Shown piece after piece: positions 26,775-36,871 of a stretch of DNA of 64,000 bases. The notes under the pieces were generated by a model. That model worked only from the letters and a program-made list of their open reading frames with translations, was not told the origin of the DNA and did not search any database. The stretch is from OM182 bacterium MED-G24. Its GTDB lineage: Bacteria > Pseudomonadota > Gammaproteobacteria > Pseudomonadales > Azotimanducaceae. Within the stretch, counting starts at the first letter, position 1. Every line of letters starts with the position of its first letter. Location: positions 29,378 to 93,377 of the forward strand of contig NTKD01000002.1 in assembly GCA_002457275.1 (NCBI GenBank), given 5' to 3'. The position numbers and the translations under genes are program-made.

Positions 26775-26944
26775 ATTGTACGGGAGCATCTGATCATTCC
26801 GAAATAACACGGATCAGTTCCCATACCTTTTGTCGCCAGCATCGCTCCCGTACACTCACTGCACTTTTATTTTCACTTCATTTTCATTTGGACCTGCTAC
26901 TGCAAGTTCACTCCAACGTTTACCTTCACTGAGACGAGACCGCA

Positions 26945-27844
26945 TTGTCGCCAGCAGAACCACCAGAATCCACCGAGTTCGTTGATCGCGTTGACGGCTA
27001 CATATCACGCATTGATGGGTTCATCGCAGGACAGCTGCCGGACTCACCGGATCAATTCCATCAGGCACTCCGGTATGCAGCGCTGGGAGCGGGCAAGCGC
27101 ATTCGACCACTGCTGACCTACGCAACCGGCGAGGCCCTGGGTGTGCCCGCAGATATTCTGGACTATCCAGCAGCCGCGCTTGAAATGACGCACACCTATT
27201 CGCTGGTCCACGACGATTTGCCTGCCATGGATGATGATGACCTACGCCGGGGACGGGCTACGGTTCACGTCGCGTGGGACGAGGCCACCGCCATTTTGGT
27301 CGGTGATGCCTTACAGGCCATGGCTTTTGAGATCCTGGCGAAAGCACCGGTTGAACCGCCGATCATCCGCAATTGGGTCTCGATTCTGGCGACCGGTGCA
27401 GGCCATGGTGGTATGGTCGGCGGCCAGGTCCAGGATATGGCTGGTGAGCAACGATCGCTCACTGAACAGGAACTCAGGCAGATGCATGCCGCCAAAACCG
27501 GGAAACTCATCAGTGCGGGACCGCTCATGGCTGCGGCGGCCGCAAACGCGTCGGAAGCCATCACCACCAGCCTTGTAGAGTACGGTCATCACATCGGTCT
27601 CGCATTCCAGATCAAGGACGATGTACTGGACGTGACCCAGTCAACCGAGGCGTTGGGCAAACCTCAGGGATCGGACGCAGGTAACCGGAAATCAACGTTC
27701 GTCACACTGCTGGGTCTTGACGAATCCATCCGCCAATTGACGACTCATTATGGCGCGGCTGTTGAGGCGCTATCCGCGATGGCTCAGTCGCCTCCCGAAG
27801 GGCTGAAGTACCTCGCGGATTACATTGCAAACCGGGAAAAGTAA
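26945..27844 (+). CDS. ispA: Short-chain polyprenyl diphosphate synthase (farnesyl/geranylgeranyl type)
   Basis: Condenses IPP with allylic diphosphates. At 299 residues it has GAGKRIRPLLTYATG, the first Asp-rich motif DDLPAMD (residues 90-96) in THTYSLVHDDLPAMDDDDLRRG, GGQVQDM, and the second Asp-rich motif DDVLD (225-229) in FQIKDDVLDV. It uses a TTG start. It is divergent from the mevalonate operon and would consume its product. Chain length (C15 or C20) is not certain from sequence. Confidence 0.92.
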   Translation: MSPAEPPESTEFVDRVDGYISRIDGFIAGQLPDSPDQFHQALRYAALGAGKRIRPLLTYATGEALGVPADILDYPAAALEMTHTYSLVHDDLPAMDDDDLRRGRATVHVAWDEATAILVGDALQAMAFEILAKAPVEPPIIRNWVSILATGAGHGGMVGGQVQDMAGEQRSLTEQELRQMHAAKTGKLISAGPLMAAAAANASEAITTSLVEYGHHIGLAFQIKDDVLDVTQSTEALGKPQGSDAGNRKSTFVTLLGLDESIRQLTTHYGAAVEALSAMAQSPPEGLKYLADYIANREK

Positions 27845-27852
27845 GCGAACTT

Positions 27853-28659
27853 TCACTCGAGTTCAGGCGATCTCAAACCCGACGGGCCATGATCCGCACC
27901 CGGCTCATAGATGATCTGCCCGGACCTCGTGAAAGGCACCGCATGGGCCCACGCACCGCCCGTGGAGCGCTGGATGACCTCACCGCTGTACTGCGCCAGG
28001 TAAGCACGTCTGGGTGCTTCCGTGGTATTGGCAGAGCTTCGATGCAGAGTAGTGCTTGAGAACACCACAACACTGCCCGCGGGTACCTCAATCGGTTCAC
28101 CGGGATCACTACCTTCGTAGCCCACCAGGTCATTCGTATCGGGCTCAGCCCGGTGCGGCAATATGTGGTTGCGTGTATTGGCACGATCGTGGGGCATGAC
28201 AAAAATGGTTCCGTTGTCTTCACTCATGTCATCCAGCGCACACCAGCAGGTCAGGTAGGGTCGATGTCTCGTCTTGGGATCAGAGAATTTCACATAACCA
28301 CCATCCTGGTGCCATGCGAACTTCATACCCTGCTCCGCGCCTTTGACCACCCACTGTTCCACGAACAGATAGGATTCATCGCCGAGGAAGGCGCTCGTGA
28401 TGTCCGCCATCAGTTGTCCGAACAGAAACCCAGGTAATCGCCGACTCTCCCGGTAACGACCGCTGATGAAGTATCGCTTGCCGCGATGTGTGATCCCGTA
28501 GGTCTCGCGACCACGAGCCTTCATGCTGCCATCAACATAACCGACAAAATATGAGCATTCTTCGCGCAACATGGTGAGCGTCTCTTCATCGAGTACCCGT
28601 GGGAGGAGGGAGTAACCCTGTTCCACGAATTCCTGCCGGTGCCGAACTGTAATCTGCAT
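27853..28659 (-). CDS. Phytanoyl-CoA dioxygenase (PhyH) family protein
   Basis: 268 residues from ATG 28659, preferred to an upstream ATG at 28692 because GGAGGT stands four bases before it. Fe(II)/2OG oxygenase with ligands HxD in FAWHQDGGYV, distal His in TTLHRSSANT, and a 2OG Arg in RRAYLAQY. It differs clearly from the other PhyH protein in this window (19479-20288), so they are paralogues rather than recent copies. It converges on ispA, with 8 bp between the two stop codons. Substrate unknown. Confidence 0.88.
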   Translation of the reverse strand: MQITVRHRQEFVEQGYSLLPRVLDEETLTMLREECSYFVGYVDGSMKARGRETYGITHRGKRYFISGRYRESRRLPGFLFGQLMADITSAFLGDESYLFVEQWVVKGAEQGMKFAWHQDGGYVKFSDPKTRHRPYLTCWCALDDMSEDNGTIFVMPHDRANTRNHILPHRAEPDTNDLVGYEGSDPGEPIEVPAGSVVVFSSTTLHRSSANTTEAPRRAYLAQYSGEVIQRSTGGAWAHAVPFTRSGQIIYEPGADHGPSGLRSPELE

Positions 28660-28836
28660 AACTACCTCCGACGCGGACGCTAACATGGTCACCTTGTCAG
28701 CGCTATGCCAGCGCCGCCGGGGACACCATCACCGGAACCTTCCTCGCAGACGCGCGGTCTATTGCGGTCTATGCCCGAGCGGGCGTACTTTGTAAACTTT
28801 CCCGCTGACCCGTGACCGCTGCCGCCAGGCGAACCC

Positions 28837-29862
28837 ATGCGCGACTACTTCATTCGAAGACTTCTGCTGATCCCTCCCACATTGCTGGGGGTCACAGTCA
28901 TCGTATTTGTGGTCACACGATTTGTGCCCGGTGGACCACTGGAACGCGCAATCGCAGAGAGTCAGCAACTTGATGCGCAAGGCGGTATCGCCGTGGAACA
29001 GGTTGCAGGACACGACATGGCACTCTCCGACGACCAGTTGCAGAAACTCCGGGAGTATTACGGATTCGATAAACCCGTACTGGTGAGCTACGGCAATTGG
29101 GTTCTGAAGGTGATCCAGGGCGACCTTGGCACGTCCTATCGCTACAACGAACCCGTCTGGGACGTCATCCGTGCGCGGTTCCCGATCTCGCTCTATTACG
29201 GGATCGTCACACTGATACTGACATACGCTGTCTGCATACCGCTGGGCATATTAAAAGCTATCCGGCATAGAACCGTTGTCGACAACGTCACCTCCATTCT
29301 CATCTTTGTCGGATATGCCATCCCCGGTTACGCCCTAGGCTCCCTATTACTGCTCTATTTCTCAGTCACGCTGGACTGGTTTCCAATGAGCGGGTTCACG
29401 AGCTACAACTTTAGCGAACTCTCTCTGGGCGGCAAGGTCCTGGATATCATCAGCCACTCGGTACTGCCGCTGATCTGCTATCTCGTGGGCAGCTTTGCGC
29501 TGGTGACTCTTCTGCTGAAAAACCACTTGATGGACAACCTTGCATCCGACTACATCCGAACGGCCATCGCCAAAGGTGTTTCGTTCAGGAAATCCGTGAC
29601 ACGTCACGCACTACGAAACTCCCTGATTCCCATTGCGACCACATTCGGGCAGAACATCACGCTGATCCTGTCCGGGTCTTTTCTGATTGAATCAGTTTTC
29701 GATATCGACGGATTCGGATTGCTGGGACTGACATCCATTCTGGATCGGGATTATCCGGTCGTGATGGGGATCGTCTTTCTTGCAAGTCTTCTGCTCCTAA
29801 TCGGGAACATTCTCTCCGACATCCTGGTAGCGCTGGTCGATCCCAGGATTCGGTTCCAATGA
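28837..29862 (+). CDS. Peptide-type ABC transporter permease (YejB/OppB-like)
   Basis: 341-residue inner-membrane permease. MRDYFIRRLLLIPPTLLGVT starts the first helix, followed by RFVPGGPLERA. The EAA cytoplasmic loop lies near SDYIRTAIAKGVSFRKSVTRHALRNS, written here only as its key pieces IRTAIAKG and RHALRNSLIP. The GGP-containing N-terminus and a periplasmic insert with LSDDQLQKLREYYGFDKP resemble YejB, the microcin C/peptide importer subunit. First gene of a five-gene transporter unit; its stop overlaps the next start by four bases. Confidence 0.9.
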   Translation: MRDYFIRRLLLIPPTLLGVTVIVFVVTRFVPGGPLERAIAESQQLDAQGGIAVEQVAGHDMALSDDQLQKLREYYGFDKPVLVSYGNWVLKVIQGDLGTSYRYNEPVWDVIRARFPISLYYGIVTLILTYAVCIPLGILKAIRHRTVVDNVTSILIFVGYAIPGYALGSLLLLYFSVTLDWFPMSGFTSYNFSELSLGGKVLDIISHSVLPLICYLVGSFALVTLLLKNHLMDNLASDYIRTAIAKGVSFRKSVTRHALRNSLIPIATTFGQNITLILSGSFLIESVFDIDGFGLLGLTSILDRDYPVVMGIVFLASLLLLIGNILSDILVALVDPRIRFQ

Positions 29863-30920
29863 TCAACCCTGAGACACGAAAAAAACTTCGCCGTTTTCGT
29901 GAGATCAAACGCGGATACTACAGTTTTCTGATACTCGCAGGTCTGCTCGGACTCAGTCTGTTTGGGGAGGTTCTGGTCAACAGCCGGGCGCTGGTGGTCA
30001 GCTACGAAGGTTCGCTCTACTTTCCCATATACAAAGACTTTCATCCCGGGACAGATTTCGGAGAATCCTATTCCTATGAAACCAACTACCGGAACCTGCA
30101 GGCCAGGTGGCAAAAAGAAGGTTCCGACAACTGGCTCATCATGCCACCGGTCCCCTACAACCAATTCGAAAACCATGCCACGGGAAGCGTCTTCAAACCC
30201 GAACCTCCGTCAATGGCCTCACAGCACTACCTAGGTACCGACACGACCAGCCGCGACATCCTTGCAAGACTGTTCTATGGAACCCGAATTGCGTTGCTCT
30301 TCGCGATTGCATTTACGGTGGCGGTCTACGTCATCGGTATCGCCGTCGGTTGCGCGATGGGCTATCTCGGCGGTGTGTTCGACCTCTTTTTTCAACGCCT
30401 GATCGAAATCTGGTCCAACATCCCGTTTCTATACATGGTGATCATCATCTTCTCGGTGGTGCCTTCGACATTTTCCATACCCACAAGGATCGTGATTCTG
30501 CTGACCGTCATGGTGCTCTTTTCCTGGACTAGCATGACCTATTACATGCGCACTGAAACCTACAAGGAAAAGACCCGTGACTATGCGGCGGCGGCACGCG
30601 TCATTGGCGCCTCAACGAGCCGTATCATCTTTCGCCACATACTGCCCAACGTGCTGTCCACGCTGGTCACGTTCATGCCGTTTACCGTCATCAGCGCCAT
30701 CACCGCAATCACCGCGCTCGACTTCCTGGGTTTCGGTCTACCGCCACCCACACCCAGCCTCGGTGAACTACTGAAACAAGGGACCGCAACGCTCCGAACC
30801 GCACCCTGGATTGTCACGGCCGCGTTCGGCACACTCGTTGTCCTCCTCACTCTGGTGACCTTCATCGGTGAGGCCATTCGGGAAGCATTCGATCCACGCA
30901 AATTTACGGTCTATCGATGA
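29859..30920 (+). CDS. Peptide-type ABC transporter permease (YejE/OppC-like)
   Basis: 353 residues. A cytoplasmic N-terminus (RKKLRRFREIKRGYYSF) and first helix are followed by a long periplasmic loop with GESYSYETNYRNLQA and HYLGTDTTSRDILARLFYG, typical of YejE. The EAA loop carries YAAAARVIGAS and RHILPNVLSTLV. About six helices. Pairs with the preceding permease to form the channel. Confidence 0.9.
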   Translation: MINPETRKKLRRFREIKRGYYSFLILAGLLGLSLFGEVLVNSRALVVSYEGSLYFPIYKDFHPGTDFGESYSYETNYRNLQARWQKEGSDNWLIMPPVPYNQFENHATGSVFKPEPPSMASQHYLGTDTTSRDILARLFYGTRIALLFAIAFTVAVYVIGIAVGCAMGYLGGVFDLFFQRLIEIWSNIPFLYMVIIIFSVVPSTFSIPTRIVILLTVMVLFSWTSMTYYMRTETYKEKTRDYAAAARVIGASTSRIIFRHILPNVLSTLVTFMPFTVISAITAITALDFLGFGLPPPTPSLGELLKQGTATLRTAPWIVTAAFGTLVVLLTLVTFIGEAIREAFDPRKFTVYR

Positions 30921-30964
30921 CCCGGTGGTCCTGAATCACCGATCACGCGACCAGGAGAAAAACT

Positions 30965-32932
30965 GTGAACCATCCTTCAATCATCGCATCCAACTTGTCT
31001 CGAGGCGCACGATGGCTTATCGCCGTCAGTGTCGTCTCCTTGATCGGTTGCGGTGGTTCTGACGAAGCAACATTCCCCGAACACGACAACACGGCCGAGG
31101 TACAGGCCTACTACGCAAATAACCCCGAGTTTTTTGTCTTCAGCTCCATCAATCAGCTTCCCAGTGACCTGGCCTGGCAGAATGGCAGTCACCTTCCGGA
31201 CATCGGCTCCCCGGATGCCGTCAAAGGTGGCACACAATATTCATCCATTTCGGATTTTCCGCGCACATTCCGAACCGTCGGACCCGATTCCAATGGTTCC
31301 TTCAGGCCATGGCTGCTGGATTCCAACACGGTCACCCTAGCACAGAGACATCCGGACGAGTTTGACTACTACCCCGGCCTTGCAAACGAATGGGCCGTCG
31401 ATCGCGAAAATAAAACCATCTACGTCCGACTGGCAACAACAGCCAAGTGGTCCGACGGGGTCCCGGTCACGAGCGATGATTTCCTGTTCATGTTCTTTTT
31501 CTTCCAGTCCGAGTACATCGTCGCGCCCTGGTACAACAACTGGTATAGCAGCCAATACACGCGCATTACACGTTATGACGACCATACATTTGCCATTTCC
31601 ATCCCCGAAGCAAAACCGGATATGGACTCACGGGTGCTTGAACTTCGACCAGTCCCCCAACATTTTTTCAGCGAACTCGGCGATGACTACGTGGAACGGT
31701 ACCAATGGCGCTTTGCACCGGTTACGGGTCCTTATGTCATTCATGACGATGATGTCGATAAGGGACGGTCAGTCGTCGTCACCCGGAACAAGGACTGGTG
31801 GGCCAAAGACCGGAAGTTCTTCCGCAACAGGTACAACCCGGACCGTATCCAACTCACCGTCATTCGTGAGTCTGCGAAAGTCTTTGAGGCCTTCAAGCGA
31901 GGCGAAATCGACCAGTACGGGCTGAACCTGGCCGAGTACTGGTACGAGAAACTTCCAAACGAGGATCCCGATGTGCAGGCCGGGTACATCCACAAGGTGC
32001 AGTTCTACAACCAACGGCCAAGGCCCACCTATGGGCTGTGGATCAACAGCTCCAAACCACTGTTGCGCAACCAGGACATCCGAATCGGTATCAACTACGC
32101 GACGAACTGGGATCTCGTCATTGAGAAGTACTTTCGCGGTGACTACGAACGCATGGAGACCTCATCAGACGGATACGGCGAGTTCTCGCATCCAACACTC
32201 AGCGCGCGACCGTTTGATATCCAAAAGGCACTGGCAGCGTTCGCTCGTGCAGGGTTCTCGGAACGTGGTGGCGATGGCATCCTCGTAAACAGCGACGGTC
32301 AGCGACTGGCATTTACGCTGTCAACCGGCTACGAAAAATTTAAGGATCTGCCCACAATCCTCAAGGAAGAAGCCAAAAAGGCGGGGCTTGAGTTCCGCAT
32401 TGAGGTTCTCGACGGTACTGCAGGGTGGAAGAAGGTTCAGGAAAAGAAACATGACCTGCATTTCTCCGCATTCGGCGTATCACTCGAGATGTATCCCCGT
32501 TTCTGGGAGACGTATCATTCCGATAATGCCTATGATCAGGCTTTCCTCGCAGACGACAGTGCAAATCCGGATCGTGAGGTCAAAACGCAGACCAATAACC
32601 TCGAGACACTCGCGATCGCGGAGATGGACACCATGATCGACGCCTATCGAGCGAGTGACGACAAGGCCGAGATGATCGAACTCGCTCATCGTATGACGGC
32701 GCTCCATCACGACCATGCGTCCTTCGTACCAGGCTATAAACAGCGGTTTTACCGTGCCGGATTCTGGCGCTGGGTCAGATATCCATCGTTTTTCAACCAC
32801 AAACATTCTTCCAGTAGCGGATCCTATTTTGTGCATTGGATTGATCCGGCTTTGAAAGAGCAAACCATGGCCGCACGAGATAGTGGTAGGAGTTGGCCGG
32901 TCGAGATCAAAGTCTACGACCAGCATCAGTAA
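30965..32932 (+). CDS. Extracellular solute-binding lipoprotein, family 5 (YejA-like)
   Basis: 655 residues from a GTG with AGGAG upstream. A lipoprotein signal ends at SVVSLIGCGG. SBP family 5 traits follow: PDAVKGGTQ, LANEWAVD, KWSDGVPVTSDDFLFM, FAPVTGPYVI, and YNQRPRPTYGLWINSSKPLL. The large size and W-rich YIVAPWYNNWYS segment are like YejA-type peptide receptors. It delivers substrate to the two permeases. The gene order (permeases first) differs from E. coli yejABEF. Confidence 0.9.
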   Translation: MNHPSIIASNLSRGARWLIAVSVVSLIGCGGSDEATFPEHDNTAEVQAYYANNPEFFVFSSINQLPSDLAWQNGSHLPDIGSPDAVKGGTQYSSISDFPRTFRTVGPDSNGSFRPWLLDSNTVTLAQRHPDEFDYYPGLANEWAVDRENKTIYVRLATTAKWSDGVPVTSDDFLFMFFFFQSEYIVAPWYNNWYSSQYTRITRYDDHTFAISIPEAKPDMDSRVLELRPVPQHFFSELGDDYVERYQWRFAPVTGPYVIHDDDVDKGRSVVVTRNKDWWAKDRKFFRNRYNPDRIQLTVIRESAKVFEAFKRGEIDQYGLNLAEYWYEKLPNEDPDVQAGYIHKVQFYNQRPRPTYGLWINSSKPLLRNQDIRIGINYATNWDLVIEKYFRGDYERMETSSDGYGEFSHPTLSARPFDIQKALAAFARAGFSERGGDGILVNSDGQRLAFTLSTGYEKFKDLPTILKEEAKKAGLEFRIEVLDGTAGWKKVQEKKHDLHFSAFGVSLEMYPRFWETYHSDNAYDQAFLADDSANPDREVKTQTNNLETLAIAEMDTMIDAYRASDDKAEMIELAHRMTALHHDHASFVPGYKQRFYRAGFWRWVRYPSFFNHKHSSSSGSYFVHWIDPALKEQTMAARDSGRSWPVEIKVYDQHQ

Positions 32933-33922
32933 GTGACCCTCCTCGACGTCAACAACCTGAGCTGCGAGTTCGACACCGATGAGGGTCGGGTCAGAGCACT
33001 CGACCAGGTGTCCTTCTCCGTGAGCGCCGGTGAAACCCTCGGAATCGTCGGCGAATCCGGGTGTGGGAAAAGCGTGACCGCGTTGTCGATCATGCGACTG
33101 CTGCCACAACCAATGGGCCAGATCGTGGATGGTGCTGTCACACTTAACGGGCAGGACCTCACGTCTGCAGACCTTCAGACGATGGAGAAAATTCGCGGGA
33201 ACCAGATCGGTATGGTGTTTCAGGAACCCATGACCGCGTTGAATCCGGTTCAGACGATTGGGAAACAACTGATGGAAGGCATCCTGCTCCATGAGACAAA
33301 GGACATCCATACAGCGACAACCATGACAATGGAAATCCTCGAAAAAGTCGGCATCCCTTCCCCTGACATCCGAATGGGAGAGTTTCCACACCAGCTATCA
33401 GGTGGCATGCGTCAACGGGTTGTCATTGCCATAGCACTCGCCTGCAAACCAGCACTGTTGATCGCCGACGAGCCCACAACGGCGCTCGACGTTACTGTTC
33501 AAGCCCAGATTCTGGCACTGATCAGCGAGTTGCAGAACGACCTGGGGATGGCCGTCATTCTCATCACTCATGATCTGGGTGTCATCGCTGAAGCGTGTGA
33601 CAGCGTTGTTGTTATGTATGCGGGACGGGTGATGGAAACTGGTTCTGTGTTCGACATTTTTGATCGCCCGAGACATCCTTATTCCAAGGGACTACTGGCC
33701 TCGATTCCTCGCCTGGACACTGTACCCAAGACAGAACTACCCGTCATTCCAGGGATTGTCCCGGGACTGCAGGACCTTCCTGGAGGATGTCGGTTCTCCG
33801 ACCGCTGCACCCACGCGCAGCCAACGTGTTCCACACAAACGCCACCACTCACTGCAGTGCCCAACGAATCATCCACGGCGCAAACACATGCCGTTGCCTG
33901 CTTACGATGGCAGGAACTGTGA
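32933..33922 (+). CDS. Peptide ABC transporter ATP-binding protein (OppD/DppD-like)
   Basis: 329 residues: Walker [12 protein letters not shown]-loop MVFQEPMTALNP, signature LSGGMRQR, Walker B LLIADEPTTALDVT, and the C-terminal oligopeptide transporter Cys motif (CRFSDRCTHAQPTC), which may hold an FeS cluster. GTG start immediately follows the binding-protein stop codon. In E. coli YejF both ATPases are one chain; here they are separate. Confidence 0.93.
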   Translation: MTLLDVNNLSCEFDTDEGRVRALDQVSFSVSAGETLGIVGESGCGKSVTALSIMRLLPQPMGQIVDGAVTLNGQDLTSADLQTMEKIRGNQIGMVFQEPMTALNPVQTIGKQLMEGILLHETKDIHTATTMTMEILEKVGIPSPDIRMGEFPHQLSGGMRQRVVIAIALACKPALLIADEPTTALDVTVQAQILALISELQNDLGMAVILITHDLGVIAEACDSVVVMYAGRVMETGSVFDIFDRPRHPYSKGLLASIPRLDTVPKTELPVIPGIVPGLQDLPGGCRFSDRCTHAQPTCSTQTPPLTAVPNESSTAQTHAVACLRWQEL

Positions 33923-34899
33923 CTGCTGCTCCGCTACTTCAGGTTGACGGGCTGCAAATGCACTTTCCGGTCCGTGAAGGTGTGCTGATGCGAGCCGCGG
34001 CCTACAACAAGGCCGTCGATGATGTTTCTCTCTCGATATCGGCGGGGGAGACCCTGGGGCTCGTAGGCGAGTCAGGATGCGGCAAGTCTACATTAGGCAG
34101 GTGCATCGTCCGACTGTACAACCCGACTTCAGGTCAGATACTTTTCAACGGAACGGATATCACCAAACTCTCACAGAAAGCGCTACTGCCCTACCGTCAG
34201 CACATCCAGATGATCTTCCAGGACCCCATGGAGTCCCTGAATGCCCGCCACAGCGTGGGCAACATCCTTGAAGAACCCCTTGTGATTCATGGACAGGGCA
34301 ATGCTGCGCAGCGCTCCGCTCGTATTTCCGAACTCCTTGATCTGGTCGGTCTGCCCGCCAGATCACGAACCCGGTATCCATTTGAGTTCTCTGGTGGGCA
34401 ACGGCAGCGTATCGGCATCGCACGGGCGATTGCCCTGCGACCGCGACTGATCGTCTGTGACGAGCCGGTCTCAGCACTTGATGTTTCGATCCAGAGCCAG
34501 ATCCTGAATTTGCTGATCGACCTGCAGAAGGAGATGAACCTCGCATACCTCTTCATCGCACACGACCTGTCAGTGGTGAAACACATTTCTGATCGTATTT
34601 CTGTCATGTATCTGGGCAGAGTCGTTGAGACCGCAGACGGCGAAACAATGTACCGCGAACCGGCACATCCATATACACGTTCATTGATCTCTGCCATTCC
34701 AGTGCCCGATCCCAACAGACGTGAAGTTCGCCCGATTCTGGGCGGCGATGTCCCTTCTCCAATCAACCCACCGTCCGGGTGTAGTTTTCATCCACGTTGC
34801 CCGGAACAACAGCCGCGTTGTTCAGAACAGATCCCATCGGAAACGATCATTACCTCCGATCACCAGGTCCGATGTGTACTGCATGGTGCATCGCCATAG
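33907..34899 (+). CDS. Peptide ABC transporter ATP-binding protein (OppF/DppF-like)
   Basis: 330 residues from ATG 33907, or 326 from GTG 33919, which would give a GTGA overlap with the previous stop. Walker [14 protein letters not shown]-loop [16 protein letters not shown], signature [15 protein letters not shown], Walker [15 protein letters not shown] and the C-terminal Cys motif [14 protein letters not shown]. It completes the importer. An even longer in-frame extension to 33787 has no family sequence and is rejected. Confidence 0.92.
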   Translation: MAGTVTAAPLLQVDGLQMHFPVREGVLMRAAAYNKAVDDVSLSISAGETLGLVGESGCGKSTLGRCIVRLYNPTSGQILFNGTDITKLSQKALLPYRQHIQMIFQDPMESLNARHSVGNILEEPLVIHGQGNAAQRSARISELLDLVGLPARSRTRYPFEFSGGQRQRIGIARAIALRPRLIVCDEPVSALDVSIQSQILNLLIDLQKEMNLAYLFIAHDLSVVKHISDRISVMYLGRVVETADGETMYREPAHPYTRSLISAIPVPDPNRREVRPILGGDVPSPINPPSGCSFHPRCPEQQPRCSEQIPSETIITSDHQVRCVLHGASP

Positions 34900-34931
34900 G
34901 GCAAGTCGCTCAACTTCACAGGAGGCAGACG

Positions 34932-35357
34932 ATGTCAGCTCGAATCCGGCGACGCGCATCTGCCATCGTAATCCGTGACCAGCAGATCCTGACAATCCTG
35001 ATGGAGGACCCCCACACCGGGGAACAATTCCATACCGTTCCAGGAGGTGGCATTGAGGAAGGAGAACACCCATCGGTTACGGCAGAACGCGAGACCCTCG
35101 AAGAAAGCGGCTACCAGATTCTGGTTGATCGCGGTTCCGAGATGGTCTCGCGTTACCGATTTATATGGGCCGGATCTTCTTATGACTGTGAAACGTGGTG
35201 GTATCGGGGAACACTGACACGAGACGATCCCCAGGAGGTTCACGACGAAGCCTACATTCTTTCAGCCCGTTGGTTTCGGCTCAGCGAGATAGAAAAGCTG
35301 TTCTCATTCCACCCTGACATTCTTTCGAGTATTCAACATATGGTGCGAGACGTATAA
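34932..35357 (+). CDS. NUDIX hydrolase
   Basis: 141 residues. ATG 34932 has GGAGG seven bases upstream. The NUDIX box fits G-x5-E-x7-RE-x2-EE-x-G as GGIEEGEHPSVTAERETLEESGY, here quoted only as pieces GGIEEGE and RETLEESG. WFRLSEIEKL is a typical C-terminal block. Hydrolyses some nucleoside diphosphate derivative, unidentified. Placed between the transporter genes and the SIS/folate genes on one strand. Confidence 0.88.
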   Translation: MSARIRRRASAIVIRDQQILTILMEDPHTGEQFHTVPGGGIEEGEHPSVTAERETLEESGYQILVDRGSEMVSRYRFIWAGSSYDCETWWYRGTLTRDDPQEVHDEAYILSARWFRLSEIEKLFSFHPDILSSIQHMVRDV

Positions 35358-35387
35358 TCGCCTGCAAGCTACAGCGGCGGTCATGGC

Positions 35388-35993
35388 GTGAATATCAAAG
35401 AAAACATGCGACGGGTGATTCAGGCCGAGGCCGAAGCGATCCGCAGCATTCAGGTGACAGACCAGTTTGAGGAGGCCGTTAACCTTCTCTACAGATGTAC
35501 AGGCAAGGTTGTTGCCACGGGTATTGGCAAGGCCGGGTTCATGGCGAGAAAGTTTGCTGCGACGCTGTCTTCAACTGGCACACCCGCGGTCTTCATACAC
35601 CCGGCAGAAGCCGGCCATGGGGATCTCGGCATGCTCAACCCGGACGACTGCATCGTTGCTTTTTCTACCAGTGGCAAATCCAACGAAGTCATCCACATGC
35701 TGGAGATTGCACGTCAGTTGTCCGTCACCCAGGTTATTGGGATCACCTCCCATACTGATTCACTACTCCGAGACCTTTCTGCCATCATCCTCGATATGGG
35801 CCCGGACATAGAGGAACCCTGTCCACTCAGGCTGACACCCACAGCCACCACAGCGGTCATGCATGCCATCAGCGATGCCATCGCCCTCACCCTCCTGGAA
35901 CTGAAGGGATTTACCCGTGACGACTACGGCATGCGGCATCACAGCGGCTATCTAGGAAGCATTACCCGCAATCAGGGTGACCAGAACACGTGA
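35388..35993 (+). CDS. SIS-domain sugar-phosphate isomerase, KdsD/GutQ-like, without CBS domains
   Basis: 201 residues covering only the SIS domain: VVATGIGKAGFMARKFAATL, STGTPAVFIHPAEAGHGDLGM, FSTSGKSNEVIHML and LTPTATTAVMHAISDAIA. These match arabinose-5-phosphate isomerase (KdsD/GutQ), but the two CBS repeats that follow in those proteins (full length about 320) are missing. The end reads RHHSGYLGS instead of HPGGALG. Function as A5P isomerase is likely but unproven. GTG start; the stop overlaps the next GTG by four bases. Confidence 0.78.
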   Translation: MNIKENMRRVIQAEAEAIRSIQVTDQFEEAVNLLYRCTGKVVATGIGKAGFMARKFAATLSSTGTPAVFIHPAEAGHGDLGMLNPDDCIVAFSTSGKSNEVIHMLEIARQLSVTQVIGITSHTDSLLRDLSAIILDMGPDIEEPCPLRLTPTATTAVMHAISDAIALTLLELKGFTRDDYGMRHHSGYLGSITRNQGDQNT

Positions 35994-36871
35994 ATCCTGC
36001 CGCCGTCGCCAACCGCTTCAACCAGGCTGCCCGTGAAGACGTTGAACATCTCAGAGCAGTTGGGGACATTCGTGTTCGTGGTCTGATTGCCAACAATGAC
36101 CGTCCCTCCCTGGAGTATGCGGAAGCCACCCAGCGAAAATTTGCCGAAATCGGGATCAACTATGAACTCACACAGGTTGAAAGACTGAACCTCGAACACG
36201 CCATTATCGAGGCAAATGAGGACACGGCCATCCATGGAATTTTCATCTATTTCCCTGTCTTTCATAACGAGCAGGATAGCTACCTGCGCAACCTGGTTGA
36301 CTACCGCAAGGACATCGAGGCTGGCAGTATTTATTGGACACGCAAGCTCTACAACAACGACCGGTATGTTGACGGGGACAAATCCAGGAAAGCGTTGCTC
36401 CCCTGCACGCCGCTCGCAATCGTAAAACTCCTCTCCGAGCTTGGCGTGTACTCCAAGGGAAGCCAGCCGCTTGCCGGACGGACAGTCACCATCTTCAATC
36501 GGAGTGAGGTCATCGGCAGGCCGCTTGCCATGATGATGTCCAACGATGGTGCACGCATCTATTCCATCGATGTCAACGGGCCAATGCTTTTCATCAACGC
36601 ACGACCGGAGGAAGTTGATATCCAACGCTCACAAGCGCTTCGCGAATCCGACATCGTGGTGACAGGGGTTCCCAGCTCCAGCTTTGAGAAGGTGCGTGCG
36701 GACGAAATCAGTCCCGATTGTGTCTGTCTGAATTTTTCGAGCTACAGTAACTTCGACGATGACATCGCAGATCACAACCGTATCTATATACCCCGAGTGG
36801 GTCCGATGACCGTCGCCATGTGTATACGAAATACACTGCGCCTGTATCGGAATTTTCACCATGGATCATGA
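35990..36871 (+). CDS. Methylenetetrahydrofolate dehydrogenase, yeast MTD1-like
   Basis: 293 residues of the FolD/MTHFD fold, but closest in appearance to the monofunctional NAD-dependent MTD1 of yeast: GIFIYFPVFHNEQDSYL, then LPCTPLAIVKLL, TVTIFNRSEVIGRPLAMMM, YSIDVNG, VVTGVPSSSFEKV and PRVGPMTVAMCIRNTLRL. NRSEVIGRPLA replaces the bacterial FolD GRSxxVGxPLA. MTD1-type enzymes lack cyclohydrolase activity, and the next gene supplies it. The product should be 5,10-methenyl-THF. GTG start coupled to the SIS gene. Confidence 0.85.
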   Translation: MNPAAVANRFNQAAREDVEHLRAVGDIRVRGLIANNDRPSLEYAEATQRKFAEIGINYELTQVERLNLEHAIIEANEDTAIHGIFIYFPVFHNEQDSYLRNLVDYRKDIEAGSIYWTRKLYNNDRYVDGDKSRKALLPCTPLAIVKLLSELGVYSKGSQPLAGRTVTIFNRSEVIGRPLAMMMSNDGARIYSIDVNGPMLFINARPEEVDIQRSQALRESDIVVTGVPSSSFEKVRADEISPDCVCLNFSSYSNFDDDIADHNRIYIPRVGPMTVAMCIRNTLRLYRNFHHGS

